Source: Sulfurimicrobium sp031426915 (lineage in GTDB: Bacteria > Pseudomonadota > Gammaproteobacteria > Burkholderiales > Sulfuricellaceae). Taken from it: DNA of 64,000 bases. The stretch lies in assembly GCA_031426915.1 (NCBI GenBank), contig JASJPB010000036.1, positions 1-64,000 on the forward strand, given 5' to 3'. Below the pieces are notes generated by a model. The model had not been told where the DNA came from. It saw nothing but the letters and a program-made list of their open reading frames with translations, and did not search any database. Shown piece after piece: positions 9,826 through 19,250 of the stretch. The translations under genes and the position numbers were made by a program. The first letter of the stretch is position 1, and every line of letters begins with the position of its first letter.

Positions 9826-10003
9826 ATGCTAACGATTGCGCCATTCCCGCAATTAAGTTTGCGGGCAGAAGGCCGAAGCCAAAATATCTTGGCGAGTGTT
9901 CGCCCCATGAAGCTTCGCCCTTGAGTTGATATTTGTACCCGGGTACCTGCCTCACGCTTCAAGTAAAATTGAAATAATTGACCCGATACCGTAAGGAATA
10001 TCA

Positions 10004-11944
10004 ATGCAACGCTTCATGCCCCGTATTCTGCTGGTGCTGGTCCTGCTGGCGACTTTCATGTCCTATCGCCCCGGTCTGAGCGGTCCGTTCATTTTTGACG
10101 ACGGCATCAATATCGTCAACAACACCCACCTCAAGATTCACGATCTTTCTCCGCAAAGCCTGAGCGAAGCGGCATTCTCGGTTCCCAGCGGGGTGTTCAT
10201 GCGCCCGATCAGCATGCTGAGCTTTGCCCTTAACTATTATTACGATGCTGGCTCCAGCGCGGTTTTCTCCTTCAAGCTGACCAATCTCGTCATTCATCTG
10301 TTCAATGGCGTGGCGGTCTTCGTCCTGGTGTGGCAACTGATGGCGCTTTATCGCGAGCGTCGCCAGCCTGGCCTGCCTTCGGCATACCCACAATGGCTGG
10401 CGCTTGTGGTCAGCGCCGCCTGGCTGCTACACCCGTTGAATTTGACCAGCGTGCTCTATGCGGTGCAGCGCATGACCAGCCTGGCTGCTTTCTTCACCCT
10501 GCTGGGACTGATCGCTTACCTGTGGGGACGTGCCCGTCTCTATACCGGGCAACGTGGCGGCATACCCGCGATCCTGGCCGGGTTGCTGGTTTTTACGCCG
10601 CTGGCAATCTTGAGCAAGGAGAACGGCGCCTTGCTGCCATTCTTCATGCTGGCGGCTGAACTTACCCTGTTCAAATTCGAAACCGCCGAACCCATCACCC
10701 GGCGTTTTCTGATGGGCTTTTTTGTGCTCTGCACGGTGCTCCCGGTGTTGGTTTTTATTGCATACCTTGCCCTGCATCCGGACTGGTTGCTGGCAAGCTA
10801 TAGCAGGCGCGATTTCACCTTGTCGGAACGCCTGATGACAGAAGCCAGGGTGGTCTGGTTTTATTTGCGGTTGATCGTGTTGCCCAGCACCTCGCTGATG
10901 GGTCTGTACCATGATGACATTGTTATCTCCCGCCAGTTGCTCGAACCTTTCACCACCTTGCCCGCCATTCTAGGCATCCTTGCGTTGCTGGGCGGTGTCT
11001 GGCTGTTGCGCCGACGCATGCCACTGGCTGCATTCGGCATGCTTTTCTTTATCGTCGGACATGGCATGGAGTCGACTTTTCTGCCCCTGGAACTCGTCCA
11101 CGAACACCGCAATTACCTTCCCATGCTGGGCATTTTGCTGGTTTTTTTTCATGGCCTGATTGAACCGATTCACGCAGCCAAGGCGCGCTTGCCGCGTCGT
11201 GTCGTTGCCGCTTTTCTGATCGCCCTGTTCGCCGCGGGCACCTTCTTTCGCGCCAGTTCGTGGGGCAACTCCCTCGATCTTTGGAGCGCCGAAGTCGAAC
11301 ATCACCCCGCCTCGGCCCGAGCCAACACCGAGATAGGGGATTTCATCGAGTATTTGTCGCAAAACGATCCCCGTGCGATGGAGATCAACTATCCGCTCGC
11401 ACGTCGTTATTTCGAGCGGGCCACCGCGCTGCAAAAAAACAACGTGAATGGTTTGTTTGGCTTGATCCGGCTCAGCGTGTCGCATGGCAAGCCGGTGGAG
11501 CACGGCTGGCTGGACGAATTGGCATACCGTCTGGAGCATGAGGCAATTCCCGCGAATGTAAACGATCAGTTGGGTACCATGGCGCAATGCCTGTTTCAAT
11601 ATGCCTGTCCCTTGAGCGCAAGCCAGTTTGAGACGCTGCTGAATGCCTCGCTGCGTAATCAAAAAATATCGCTGAGGGATAAGGTTGTCATCAATTCCAT
11701 CACAATCTACTATCTATTCAATATAGTGCGTGACTTTCCGGCCGCCGCTGAAGCTGCGCGGCGCTCCATCGAATGGGATCCGCAGGAACTTGAATCCAGA
11801 CTGTCTTTGGTCACCATTCTCGTTGCCATGCAGCGTCACGATGAAGCACGAGAACAAATATCTCTGTTTAAGTCTCTCGACAAAAAGGGCGCTCGCACAC
11901 GTGACATCGATCTTCTGGAAAAACAGTTGGGGCAAGGCGGTTGA
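10004..11944 (+). CDS. Multi-pass GT-C-like membrane protein with C-terminal TPR-like region (TMTC-like)
   Basis: 646 residues. The first ~420 carry about ten hydrophobic segments. An acidic first-loop motif PFIFDDGINIVNN follows the first segment, and HEHRNYLPMLG occurs near residue 365; both resemble GT-C glycosyltransferases of the TMTC/PMT type, which use lipid-linked sugars and act on the outer face of the membrane. The last ~200 residues look helical and TPR-like. The gene lies directly after pilA and before a GT41 gene, so a role in protein or pilin glycosylation is inferred. It could also act in the polysaccharide pathway that follows. AAGGA about 8 bases upstream supports the start. 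Confidence 0.6.
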   Translation: MQRFMPRILLVLVLLATFMSYRPGLSGPFIFDDGINIVNNTHLKIHDLSPQSLSEAAFSVPSGVFMRPISMLSFALNYYYDAGSSAVFSFKLTNLVIHLFNGVAVFVLVWQLMALYRERRQPGLPSAYPQWLALVVSAAWLLHPLNLTSVLYAVQRMTSLAAFFTLLGLIAYLWGRARLYTGQRGGIPAILAGLLVFTPLAILSKENGALLPFFMLAAELTLFKFETAEPITRRFLMGFFVLCTVLPVLVFIAYLALHPDWLLASYSRRDFTLSERLMTEARVVWFYLRLIVLPSTSLMGLYHDDIVISRQLLEPFTTLPAILGILALLGGVWLLRRRMPLAAFGMLFFIVGHGMESTFLPLELVHEHRNYLPMLGILLVFFHGLIEPIHAAKARLPRRVVAAFLIALFAAGTFFRASSWGNSLDLWSAEVEHHPASARANTEIGDFIEYLSQNDPRAMEINYPLARRYFERATALQKNNVNGLFGLIRLSVSHGKPVEHGWLDELAYRLEHEAIPANVNDQLGTMAQCLFQYACPLSASQFETLLNASLRNQKISLRDKVVINSITIYYLFNIVRDFPAAAEAARRSIEWDPQELESRLSLVTILVAMQRHDEAREQISLFKSLDKKGARTRDIDLLEKQLGQGG

Positions 11945-12004
11945 AGCGCAATGACCGTATTCTTGAATTCGATGCAATGATTTTCGTGGTCTTGTGTTGC
12001 AAGT

Positions 12005-12349
12005 GTGAATGAATTAGATTGTATTCAGAGCGTTTTCAATGGAATGCAAAAGATGATATTTGACTGGTTTGACGCGAAAGAAGCGCAAAAATTTGGCATG
12101 GAACTGGCCATTTTCTTCACCGAAAGACTTTCTCCAGAGACTTCCCGCAGGAAAGAAAAGACTCTAGCAAAAAAACAGGAAGTACTTAACAAGATGTTCC
12201 ATCAAATCGAGCGATTCAAGCTCCAGCACAAGCTGAATATCTACAAAAAGGCAAAATTCGGGAACTCGTTTCAATGGGCTCTCAAGGACGCGGGCTATGA
12301 TCAAGAGTTCATCAATGCCCTGACTAAGGAGTTATTGTTAAAACTTTGA
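12005..12349 (+). CDS. Hypothetical 114-residue basic protein
   Basis: Not recognised. The frame starts with GTG (MNELDCIQSVFNG) and encodes a lysine-rich, largely helical protein with no signal peptide or membrane segment. A later ATG at codon 14 or 17 is possible. The sequence is more AT-rich than its neighbours. It lies between the GT-C-like gene and the TPR-GT41 gene, all on one strand, with 60 bases before and 88 after. Confidence 0.55.
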   Translation: MNELDCIQSVFNGMQKMIFDWFDAKEAQKFGMELAIFFTERLSPETSRRKEKTLAKKQEVLNKMFHQIERFKLQHKLNIYKKAKFGNSFQWALKDAGYDQEFINALTKELLLKL

Positions 12350-12437
12350 TGCAGTGACATGGGTGCCGTGGCAATGACATTTCACACTGACATAATGTAC
12401 GCAGGGCGATTGATATCAGGATTGTTGTATTCATAAT

Positions 12438-15317
12438 ATGCTGAACTTATTAAGAAAAATATTTTCCCCCGCCAAGAAATCCTCCCGCGAATTGGTTCTG
12501 ATCGATCCTGCGCCAACCATGTCAGTGAAGCTTGATCAGCCCGATCAAAGTGAAATCCATAAACAACAGGGTGATGATTTCCTGGATAAAGGCGAATGGG
12601 TAGCTGCTGCAAGATGTTACAAGCAGGCAATCTCCATCAACCCCAAGCATGCTGCGGCTTACAGCAACCTGGGGTACGCAGAGAGCGAACAGGGTTTATA
12701 TGAAGAGGCCGAACACAGCCTGCAACAGGCCATCCTGAATAACCCTGCTTTGGCCAACGCCTATTACCTGTTGGGTTCGGTTTCACAGAAGCAGGGCAAA
12801 CTGGATCAGGCCATTGGATATTATAAAAAGGTGCTTGAACTTAAACCGGACTTAGAATCGGTTTACCAGGATCTGTGCTTCATGCTGTTTCAACAGGGAC
12901 AAACCGAAGAGGCGCGGCACGTTATTCTGAAAGGAATTTCCCATCATCCTGGATCTGCAACTCTTCATTATTACCTGGGTAACGTGCATAGCGGCGAAGG
13001 GGCGCTGGATCAGGCCATCGACTGCTATCAAAAGGCCCTCTCGATTCAGCCTGAATTTCCGGAGGTGTATTTCAATCTGGGAAATGCGCTCAAGGAACAG
13101 GGCAAGAAAGAGGAGGCCGTGGACTGCTTCCTGAAGGCGCTTTCATTCCGTCCGGATCAGATCGAGGGGCAGTTTGCTCTAGGGAACCTGCTGAAAGAAC
13201 AGGCCAGGCTGGATGAGGCGCTGGCTTGCTACCGGAGGGCGTTGTCGATCAAGCCCGATTTTGTCGAAGCACTCAGCAATATGGGTAGCATACTCAGGGA
13301 GCAAGACAAACTGGACGAAGCTCGGGCCTGCTTTGACAAGGTGTTGTTGCTGGCGCCTGACCTGGCCGTAGGGCACTATAATCTCGGATGTGTGCTCAAG
13401 GATCAGCATAAGCCGGAAGAAGCTCTGGCCTGTTACCAAAAGGCGGTTTCACTCAATCCGGATTTTGTCGAAGCGCTAAATGTCATGGCGAGCACGCTTA
13501 GGGAACAGGGCAAACTGGAGCAGGCCATTGCCGGTTTCCGCAGGGTGATTTTAATCCAACCCGACCTGGCTGAAGCACACCTCGGGTTGGGGGACGCGCT
13601 TAAGGAACAGGGGAAACTAGACGAGGCACTTGCCAGTTATCGGCAAGCCCTTGTGTTTAAACCTGATGTCGTTGTGGTGCACAACAACATGGGGAACCTG
13701 TTCAGGGAACAAGGCAAGCTTGTGGAAGCCCAGGCCTGCTACCGAAAAGCGCTCTCGTTTGAACCGGAGTACGCCGAGGCGCATAACAATTCGGGGATCG
13801 TTTTTCTGGATCAGGGCAATGTAGGGGAGGCATTGAACTGCTTTCAGCGCGTGCTTTCATTCCAGCCTGATTTTGTCGCGGCCTTGATTAATCAGGGCAT
13901 TGCGATGCAAAGTCTCGGGCGACTCTATGCCGCGGTCGCGAGTTACCGTCGCGCATTGAAAATTGAGCCCGACCATGCCGAAGCGCTCAGCAACCTGGGC
14001 AATGTGTTGGGCGACGTTGGACAACTCGATGACGCAGTGGCGAGTTTCCGCCGCGCGTTTGGGCTCAAGCCGGACTACGTAGACCCCTACCACAACCTGC
14101 TGTTTACCCTCAATTACCACCCGGACCTGAGCGGAGAAGAAATATTCGCTGCATACCGCGAGTTCGACCAACGGTTTGGTTTGCCTTGTCGGAGCGAATG
14201 GCAACCGCACGGAAACAGTCGCGACATGGCGCGACGCCTGAAGGTAGGGTACGTGTCGCCTGATTTTCGGCACCATTCATGCCGCTTTTTTCTGGAACCC
14301 TTGCTCTCCCGCCACGACAAAAACGAAGTGGAGGTTTTTGCCTATGCAGAACTTACCACTGAAGACGCGGTCACCGCCCGCTATCGGAAATATGTGGATC
14401 GCTGGGTTCCCACGCTCGGATTGACTGACGTTGCCTTGGCGGAGCGCATCCGGGCCGACGGCATCGATATTCTGGTCGACCTGGCAGGTCACACCAACAA
14501 GGGCCGGCTGCAGGTATTTGCGCGCAAACCCGCGCCGGTATCCGTATCCTGGCTGGGGTATGGTTATACCACCGGCCTCACGGCGATTGATTACTATCTG
14601 ACTGATGCTGCCAGCGTTCCGGTGGGCGGGGAAGGGATTTTCTCCGAAATGCCATGGCGCGTTCCCACGCCTTGCTATTGCTACCGGCCAGCTCCGGGAA
14701 TGGGCCCGGTTAATGCTCTGCCGGCAGCGGAACGGGGATACATCACTTTCGGGACACTGACCCGGGGCATACGTATCAACCACAAAACAGTCCGGGTGTG
14801 GTCGGAAATACTGAATCGAGTGCAAGGTTCGCGGCTGGTGATCGACAGCAGCAATTTCTGTGAAGCGGAAACACAGGATGCGTTGGCAAAGCAATTTACC
14901 GCCCACGGCGTGGAGCGGGATCGGCTGGAAATTGGCTATCACAGCCCACCGTGGGACGTGTTGCGAGGAATAGACATTGGCCTGGACTGTTTTCCCCACA
15001 ACTCCGGGACGACCCTGTTTGAAAGCCTGTATATGGGGGTTCCCATCGTTTCACTGGCGGGTAGGCCTGGTGTTGGACGCTTGGGTAGCACGATACTGGA
15101 AGGGGTGGGGCATCCGGAATGGATCGCACATGCCGAAGAAGAGTACATCAATATTGCCGTGACCATGGCCAATGACCGGGAGCAACTGGCAGCGACAAGA
15201 TCTGGCCTGAGAAAGCAAATGGAAGATGGACCGCTAATGGACGAGGCAGGTTTCGCACAAAAGGTGGAAGCGGCATATCGGGCGATGTTCGAGAAATGGG
15301 CAATAGAGCAGGCTTAG
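12438..15317 (+). CDS. TPR-repeat GT41 glycosyltransferase (SPINDLY/OGT-like)
   Basis: 959 residues. From about residue 36 to 560 there are roughly fifteen 34-residue TPR units (pattern NLGNALKEQGKKEEAVDCF). The C-terminal ~370 residues are a GT41 domain: LKVGYVSPDFRHHS carries the catalytic-region His, then DILVDLAGHTNKGRL, SVSWLGYGYTTG and LDCFPHNSGTTLFESLYMG. Family members add O-linked GlcNAc or fucose to Ser/Thr of proteins in the cytoplasm; some bacterial ones act on surface proteins. The UDP-contact lysine of animal OGT sits in a segment that here reads FGTLTRGIRIN, so the donor may differ. The target is unknown; pilin, flagellin or an adhesin are options. Confidence 0.85.
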   Translation: MLNLLRKIFSPAKKSSRELVLIDPAPTMSVKLDQPDQSEIHKQQGDDFLDKGEWVAAARCYKQAISINPKHAAAYSNLGYAESEQGLYEEAEHSLQQAILNNPALANAYYLLGSVSQKQGKLDQAIGYYKKVLELKPDLESVYQDLCFMLFQQGQTEEARHVILKGISHHPGSATLHYYLGNVHSGEGALDQAIDCYQKALSIQPEFPEVYFNLGNALKEQGKKEEAVDCFLKALSFRPDQIEGQFALGNLLKEQARLDEALACYRRALSIKPDFVEALSNMGSILREQDKLDEARACFDKVLLLAPDLAVGHYNLGCVLKDQHKPEEALACYQKAVSLNPDFVEALNVMASTLREQGKLEQAIAGFRRVILIQPDLAEAHLGLGDALKEQGKLDEALASYRQALVFKPDVVVVHNNMGNLFREQGKLVEAQACYRKALSFEPEYAEAHNNSGIVFLDQGNVGEALNCFQRVLSFQPDFVAALINQGIAMQSLGRLYAAVASYRRALKIEPDHAEALSNLGNVLGDVGQLDDAVASFRRAFGLKPDYVDPYHNLLFTLNYHPDLSGEEIFAAYREFDQRFGLPCRSEWQPHGNSRDMARRLKVGYVSPDFRHHSCRFFLEPLLSRHDKNEVEVFAYAELTTEDAVTARYRKYVDRWVPTLGLTDVALAERIRADGIDILVDLAGHTNKGRLQVFARKPAPVSVSWLGYGYTTGLTAIDYYLTDAASVPVGGEGIFSEMPWRVPTPCYCYRPAPGMGPVNALPAAERGYITFGTLTRGIRINHKTVRVWSEILNRVQGSRLVIDSSNFCEAETQDALAKQFTAHGVERDRLEIGYHSPPWDVLRGIDIGLDCFPHNSGTTLFESLYMGVPIVSLAGRPGVGRLGSTILEGVGHPEWIAHAEEEYINIAVTMANDREQLAATRSGLRKQMEDGPLMDEAGFAQKVEAAYRAMFEKWAIEQA

Positions 15318-15437
15318 TTGTCCGCCCTCAACCGGTTTGACCTTGTGCTAGACTCTGTGCGAGGCAGCCACACTGCCTTACCAAGGTAATTTCCATGCAG
15401 GAAAAACTGGTGCCAGCCTGAGGCGATCAACCCTAAC

Positions 15438-16295
15438 ATGAACACAATAAGCATTATCCTCCCCGCCAAGAACGAATCCGCCTCGCTAGTCAATTTGCTG
15501 CCGGAATTGAAGCGACAGACGCCCGATGCTGAAATCATTGTCGTGGATGATGGGTCAAGCGACGAGACTATAGCTGTTTGCGCCACGAATCAGATAAAAG
15601 TGATTTCCCATCCCTACAGCATGGGTAACGGCGCGGCGATCAAAACTGGCGCACGGGCGGCTCGGGGCGAGACTTTGATTTTCATGGACGCAGACGGTCA
15701 ACACAAACCGGAGGACATTCTCCGTTTGCTGGAGAAGTTCGCCGATGGATACGATATGGTTGTCGGCGCAAGAACCGCCGGTTCCCAGGCGGGAGCCCAT
15801 CGGGCGGCTGCAAATGGGTTATACAACCGGTTGGCCAGCTGGATGACGGATCAAAAAATTGCCGATCTGACTTCCGGATTCCGTGCTGTGAAAGCCGATA
15901 AATTCCGGAAATTTTTGTATCTGTTACCCAACGGGTTTTCATATCCGACCACTATTACCATGAGTTTCTTCAGGGCGGGATTCGCGGTCGCCTACTTGCC
16001 CATTCATGCGCCCAAGCGGATTGGGAAAAGCCATATCCACATTTTTCGCGATGGCTTCAGGTTTATGTTGATCATTTTCAAGATTGGGACCCTGTATTCA
16101 CCGCTCAAGTTGTTTTTGCCGATTAGCCTGTCATTTTTTGCTACAGGGCTTGGCTATTACCTTTATACATTCTTCGTCATGCACCGCTTCACCAATATGA
16201 GCGCACTGCTGTTTGTTACCTCCGTGCTCGTGTTTTTGATTGGTTTGGTGTCCGAGCAGATAACCGCGCTCAATTTCAAGGATAGCGAGGATTGA
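15438..16295 (+). CDS. GT2 glycosyltransferase, polyprenyl-phosphate-sugar synthase-like
   Basis: 285 residues. The GT-A core starts MNTISIILPAKNESASLV with nucleotide-binding VVDDGSSDET and the metal-binding FMDADGQHKPEDI. Two hydrophobic segments near residues 222-245 and 252-272 anchor the C terminus, as in DPM1/ArnC-like enzymes. These load a sugar from a nucleotide donor onto undecaprenyl phosphate at the inner membrane face. Such a product would suit the GT-C-like membrane protein upstream; that link is inferred. 120 bases separate it from the GT41 gene. Confidence 0.82.
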   Translation: MNTISIILPAKNESASLVNLLPELKRQTPDAEIIVVDDGSSDETIAVCATNQIKVISHPYSMGNGAAIKTGARAARGETLIFMDADGQHKPEDILRLLEKFADGYDMVVGARTAGSQAGAHRAAANGLYNRLASWMTDQKIADLTSGFRAVKADKFRKFLYLLPNGFSYPTTITMSFFRAGFAVAYLPIHAPKRIGKSHIHIFRDGFRFMLIIFKIGTLYSPLKLFLPISLSFFATGLGYYLYTFFVMHRFTNMSALLFVTSVLVFLIGLVSEQITALNFKDSED

Positions 16296-16379
16296 GCAAG
16301 TATCTGCTAATGAATCGCGTTCTGGCTCGGATGTTTCATAAGTTGTGGTGCGCATATACCAAGCCCTTGGCGAGAGCGA

Positions 16380-17414
16380 ATGAAGTTCCTCTTTGATATC
16401 AACCATCCGGCTCATGTTCATTTTTTTCGCCACCCAATTCGCATGTTGCGGGAACGCGGTCACGATATCGTCGTCACAAGTCGGGTAAAGGAAATGGCAG
16501 TGCCTCTCCTGGATGAACTGGGCATTGAACATATCATTCTGAGTACACAGGGAAAAGGGGGATTGCTTTCCCTGGGGCGAGAATTGGTGCAGCGTGACGC
16601 AGCCCTGTATCGCGTCGTCAAGCGTTGCCGGCCGGATGTCATGGCGGCCATTGGCGGGACCTTCATTGCTCATGTGGGTTTCCTGACGCGCATCCCTTCA
16701 CTGGTGTTCTACGACACCGAGAATGCCAAACTGCAGAATGCGATTACCTACCCTTTTGCAAACCGAGTCATCGTTCCTCGATGCTATCAGGCCTGGGTGC
16801 CATCCAGCCACCTGCGCTATGACGGGTACCATGAGCTTTCCTACCTGCACCCGGCACGCTTTGTTCCTTCCCATGAAATCGCCATGCAAAATGGCTTCGA
16901 TCCCGGGCGGGATAATTTCTTTATCCGCACTGTTTCCTGGCAAGCCAATCATGATGTCGGGGAAACGGGCTGGAACGAGAAACTGCTGTCTCAACTGGTG
17001 GCTTTTCTCTCCCCTCGCGGCAAAGTGCACATTTCCTCCGAAGCACCGTTGCCGCCGCAGCTCGCTGCCCATGCCTACCAAGGCAAGGTGAGCGAGGTGC
17101 ATCACGTCATGGCCTTGTGCCGACTATTCATTGGCGAGAGCGCTACCATGGCTTCCGAATCCGCTGTGCTTGGCGTGCCTGCAATCTATGCTGCCGAAAC
17201 CGGCCGTGGCTACACCGATGAGGAGGAGTCACGCTACGGCTTGGTGGCCAACATGCGAAAGCTCGACTGGAACCTGCTGCGCACAGCGATTGAGCAAATG
17301 CTGGGCAAACCTGATGAATACTGGCGGCAACAGCGCGCGCTACTGCTTGCCGACACGATCGACGTGGCGGCCTATGTCGCCGACACCATCGAACAGGCGG
17401 GGCAAGGCGGCTGA
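16380..17414 (+). CDS. DUF354 family protein (GT-B-like)
   Basis: 344 residues starting MKFLFDINHPAHVHFFR, the hallmark of DUF354, a family with a GT-B-like fold found in capsule and lipopolysaccharide clusters. Further marks are RGHDIVVTSRVK, GGTFIAHVGFLTRIPSLVFYD and ESATMASESAVLGVPAI. The reaction is not established for the family. The stop codon abuts the start of the AsnB-like gene (TGA then ATG), so the two are translationally linked. Confidence 0.8.
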   Translation: MKFLFDINHPAHVHFFRHPIRMLRERGHDIVVTSRVKEMAVPLLDELGIEHIILSTQGKGGLLSLGRELVQRDAALYRVVKRCRPDVMAAIGGTFIAHVGFLTRIPSLVFYDTENAKLQNAITYPFANRVIVPRCYQAWVPSSHLRYDGYHELSYLHPARFVPSHEIAMQNGFDPGRDNFFIRTVSWQANHDVGETGWNEKLLSQLVAFLSPRGKVHISSEAPLPPQLAAHAYQGKVSEVHHVMALCRLFIGESATMASESAVLGVPAIYAAETGRGYTDEEESRYGLVANMRKLDWNLLRTAIEQMLGKPDEYWRQQRALLLADTIDVAAYVADTIEQAGQGG

Positions 17415-19250
17415 ATGTGCGGCATCGGCGGTTTTTTTTCAACACAGCCTGTTGATGCCGCCGCCGGGGCGGAGTCGTTGACGCGGATGCGAACCGCGCT
17501 TGCTCATCGCGGCCCGGACGGTAGCGGGATCGAAACTTTTACCCATGCCGCCCTGGTGCATACTCGACTCGCCATCATCGACCTGGCGGGTGGGCGTCAG
17601 CCCCTGCATAGCCCCTCCGGGAGAACATGCGTCGTTTTCAACGGCGAAATCTACAACTACCGCGAACTGCGCGCCCGCCTGTCAGATTATCCGTTCCGCA
17701 CTCACTCCGACACCGAAGTCATCGTCGCCCTTTATGAAACCGAAGGGGTGGAGGGATGGCGCCGGCTACGCGGTATGTTCGCCTTCGCCCTGTGGGATGT
17801 GTCGGCAGGCAAAGGGTTTCTCGCGCGCGATCCGCTCGGCATCAAGCCGCTGTTCTACCGGGAGAAGAAAGGTGAATTGTGTTTTGCTTCAGAGGCCAAG
17901 GGCATCATCGCTCATGGAGGAGAGACGGCGCTTGACCTGTCCGCACTTCACCGATTGCTCAATTTCCGCTACATAACAGGGGATGACAGTCTGTTTTCGG
18001 GCATCCGTCAGCTTGCTCCCGGATTCCTGCTATCCTGGGATGGTGGCGATATTTCCCAGCGTCGACTGGTTCCTCTCTCAGAAAGTGCCTCGACAAGCCT
18101 TGCAGAGGCTATGGAAACCGCGGTGCAGCGGCATCTGGTGGCAGACGTGCCGGTCGGCTGCTTCCTCTCCGGCGGCATCGATTCCGCTCTGGTAGCCCGT
18201 CTTGCTGCACCTCACACCAGCTTGACCAGCTACACCCTGGAAGTGGGGGATGACCCACTGGAGGGCAACAATGCTGCCGCCACCGCTTCCTGGCTCGGCA
18301 TCCCCAACCACTGTCTGGCATTTGCCCTGGATGACCCGATCGCGGCGCACCAGACAATGGTCTACCATCTGGAAACGCCCAAGGTGAATGCGCTTCAGGG
18401 CATGATGCTGGCCGAGTTCACGGCAGGGCATGTCAAGGTGGCCCTGTCAGGGCTGGGCAGCGATGAGTTGTTCTATGGTTACAACGCGCACCAGATCATG
18501 TGGCTGATGCAGCAGGAAAATCGTCTATTGCCCGGCAGCGTAAACCGACTTGCGGCCTCCGCTCTTGGTGGAGTGTTGCCGAAGAAGATCGCCTGGAGCG
18601 AACCCGAGAGAGCACTCGCCATGCTCGCGGCGTCACCTGACTGGGCGCGGGTCTATGGCGTATTGCGCAACGTGTGGGACGCGCCCAGTCTGCGTCGCAT
18701 CGTGTATGGTGAACGATTGCTGGACACGAACCCACCGGACTGTTTTGATTGGCTGGAAGCGCGTTTCCCGACCGGAATTGATGCCGCTCAGGCCATGGCG
18801 GAATTCGAGTTTGGAAATAAACTGGTGAATGATTTGCTGTGGCAGGAGGACCGCATGAGCATGCGCGTCGGACTGGAAACCCGTGTGCCATTCCTGGACT
18901 GGGATCTGGTGTGCCACGCACGCGCCTTGTCGCGCAGCGAACACATGCCCTATGGCCACAAGAAACACGCCCTCAAACATTATGCCCGCACGGTGCTGCC
19001 CTCCAGCATCCTGCAGCGCCGTAAAAGCGGCTTCCAGATGGACATCGTCACCGCGTCGCAAACGCTCCTGAAACCCGTGTTCGACGAATACCTGTCCGAA
19101 GAAAGGGTGGCACACCATCGCCTGTTCAACAGCGATTTTGTGCGCACTGTCCGCGCACAACCGCCGCGCAAGGGCCTGCGCTGGCACATTTTCCTGCTTT
19201 ACCTCATGGCCCAAACCCATATTTTCCTGGAAACCTTCCATGTCGGCTGA
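17415..19250 (+). CDS. asnB: Glutamine-dependent amidotransferase, asparagine synthase (AsnB) family
   Basis: 611 residues. The N-terminal class II glutaminase has the nucleophile Cys2 (MCGIGGFF), RGPDGSG, HTRLAIIDL and FNGEIYNY. The synthetase domain has the PP-loop FLSGGIDSALVA and SGLGSDELFYGY, where most AsnB proteins read SGEGADELFGGY. Classic AsnB makes asparagine, but copies in polysaccharide clusters often amidate sugar carboxylates or act on glycan precursors. Given the neighbours, glycan amidation is as likely as asparagine synthesis. Its 3' end overlaps the next gene by 11 bases. Confidence 0.87.
   Translation: MCGIGGFFSTQPVDAAAGAESLTRMRTALAHRGPDGSGIETFTHAALVHTRLAIIDLAGGRQPLHSPSGRTCVVFNGEIYNYRELRARLSDYPFRTHSDTEVIVALYETEGVEGWRRLRGMFAFALWDVSAGKGFLARDPLGIKPLFYREKKGELCFASEAKGIIAHGGETALDLSALHRLLNFRYITGDDSLFSGIRQLAPGFLLSWDGGDISQRRLVPLSESASTSLAEAMETAVQRHLVADVPVGCFLSGGIDSALVARLAAPHTSLTSYTLEVGDDPLEGNNAAATASWLGIPNHCLAFALDDPIAAHQTMVYHLETPKVNALQGMMLAEFTAGHVKVALSGLGSDELFYGYNAHQIMWLMQQENRLLPGSVNRLAASALGGVLPKKIAWSEPERALAMLAASPDWARVYGVLRNVWDAPSLRRIVYGERLLDTNPPDCFDWLEARFPTGIDAAQAMAEFEFGNKLVNDLLWQEDRMSMRVGLETRVPFLDWDLVCHARALSRSEHMPYGHKKHALKHYARTVLPSSILQRRKSGFQMDIVTASQTLLKPVFDEYLSEERVAHHRLFNSDFVRTVRAQPPRKGLRWHIFLLYLMAQTHIFLETFHVG

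Noticed and set aside
9935..9946. Perfect 12-base palindrome GTACCCGGGTAC upstream of the GT-C-like gene
   Set aside because: A single short palindrome with no repeats or promoter at fixed distance; too little to call an operator.
12550..14090. Tandem DNA repeat array
   Set aside because: The periodicity of ~102 bases is from TPR codons in the GT41 gene; the copies have diverged and belong to the coding sequence.
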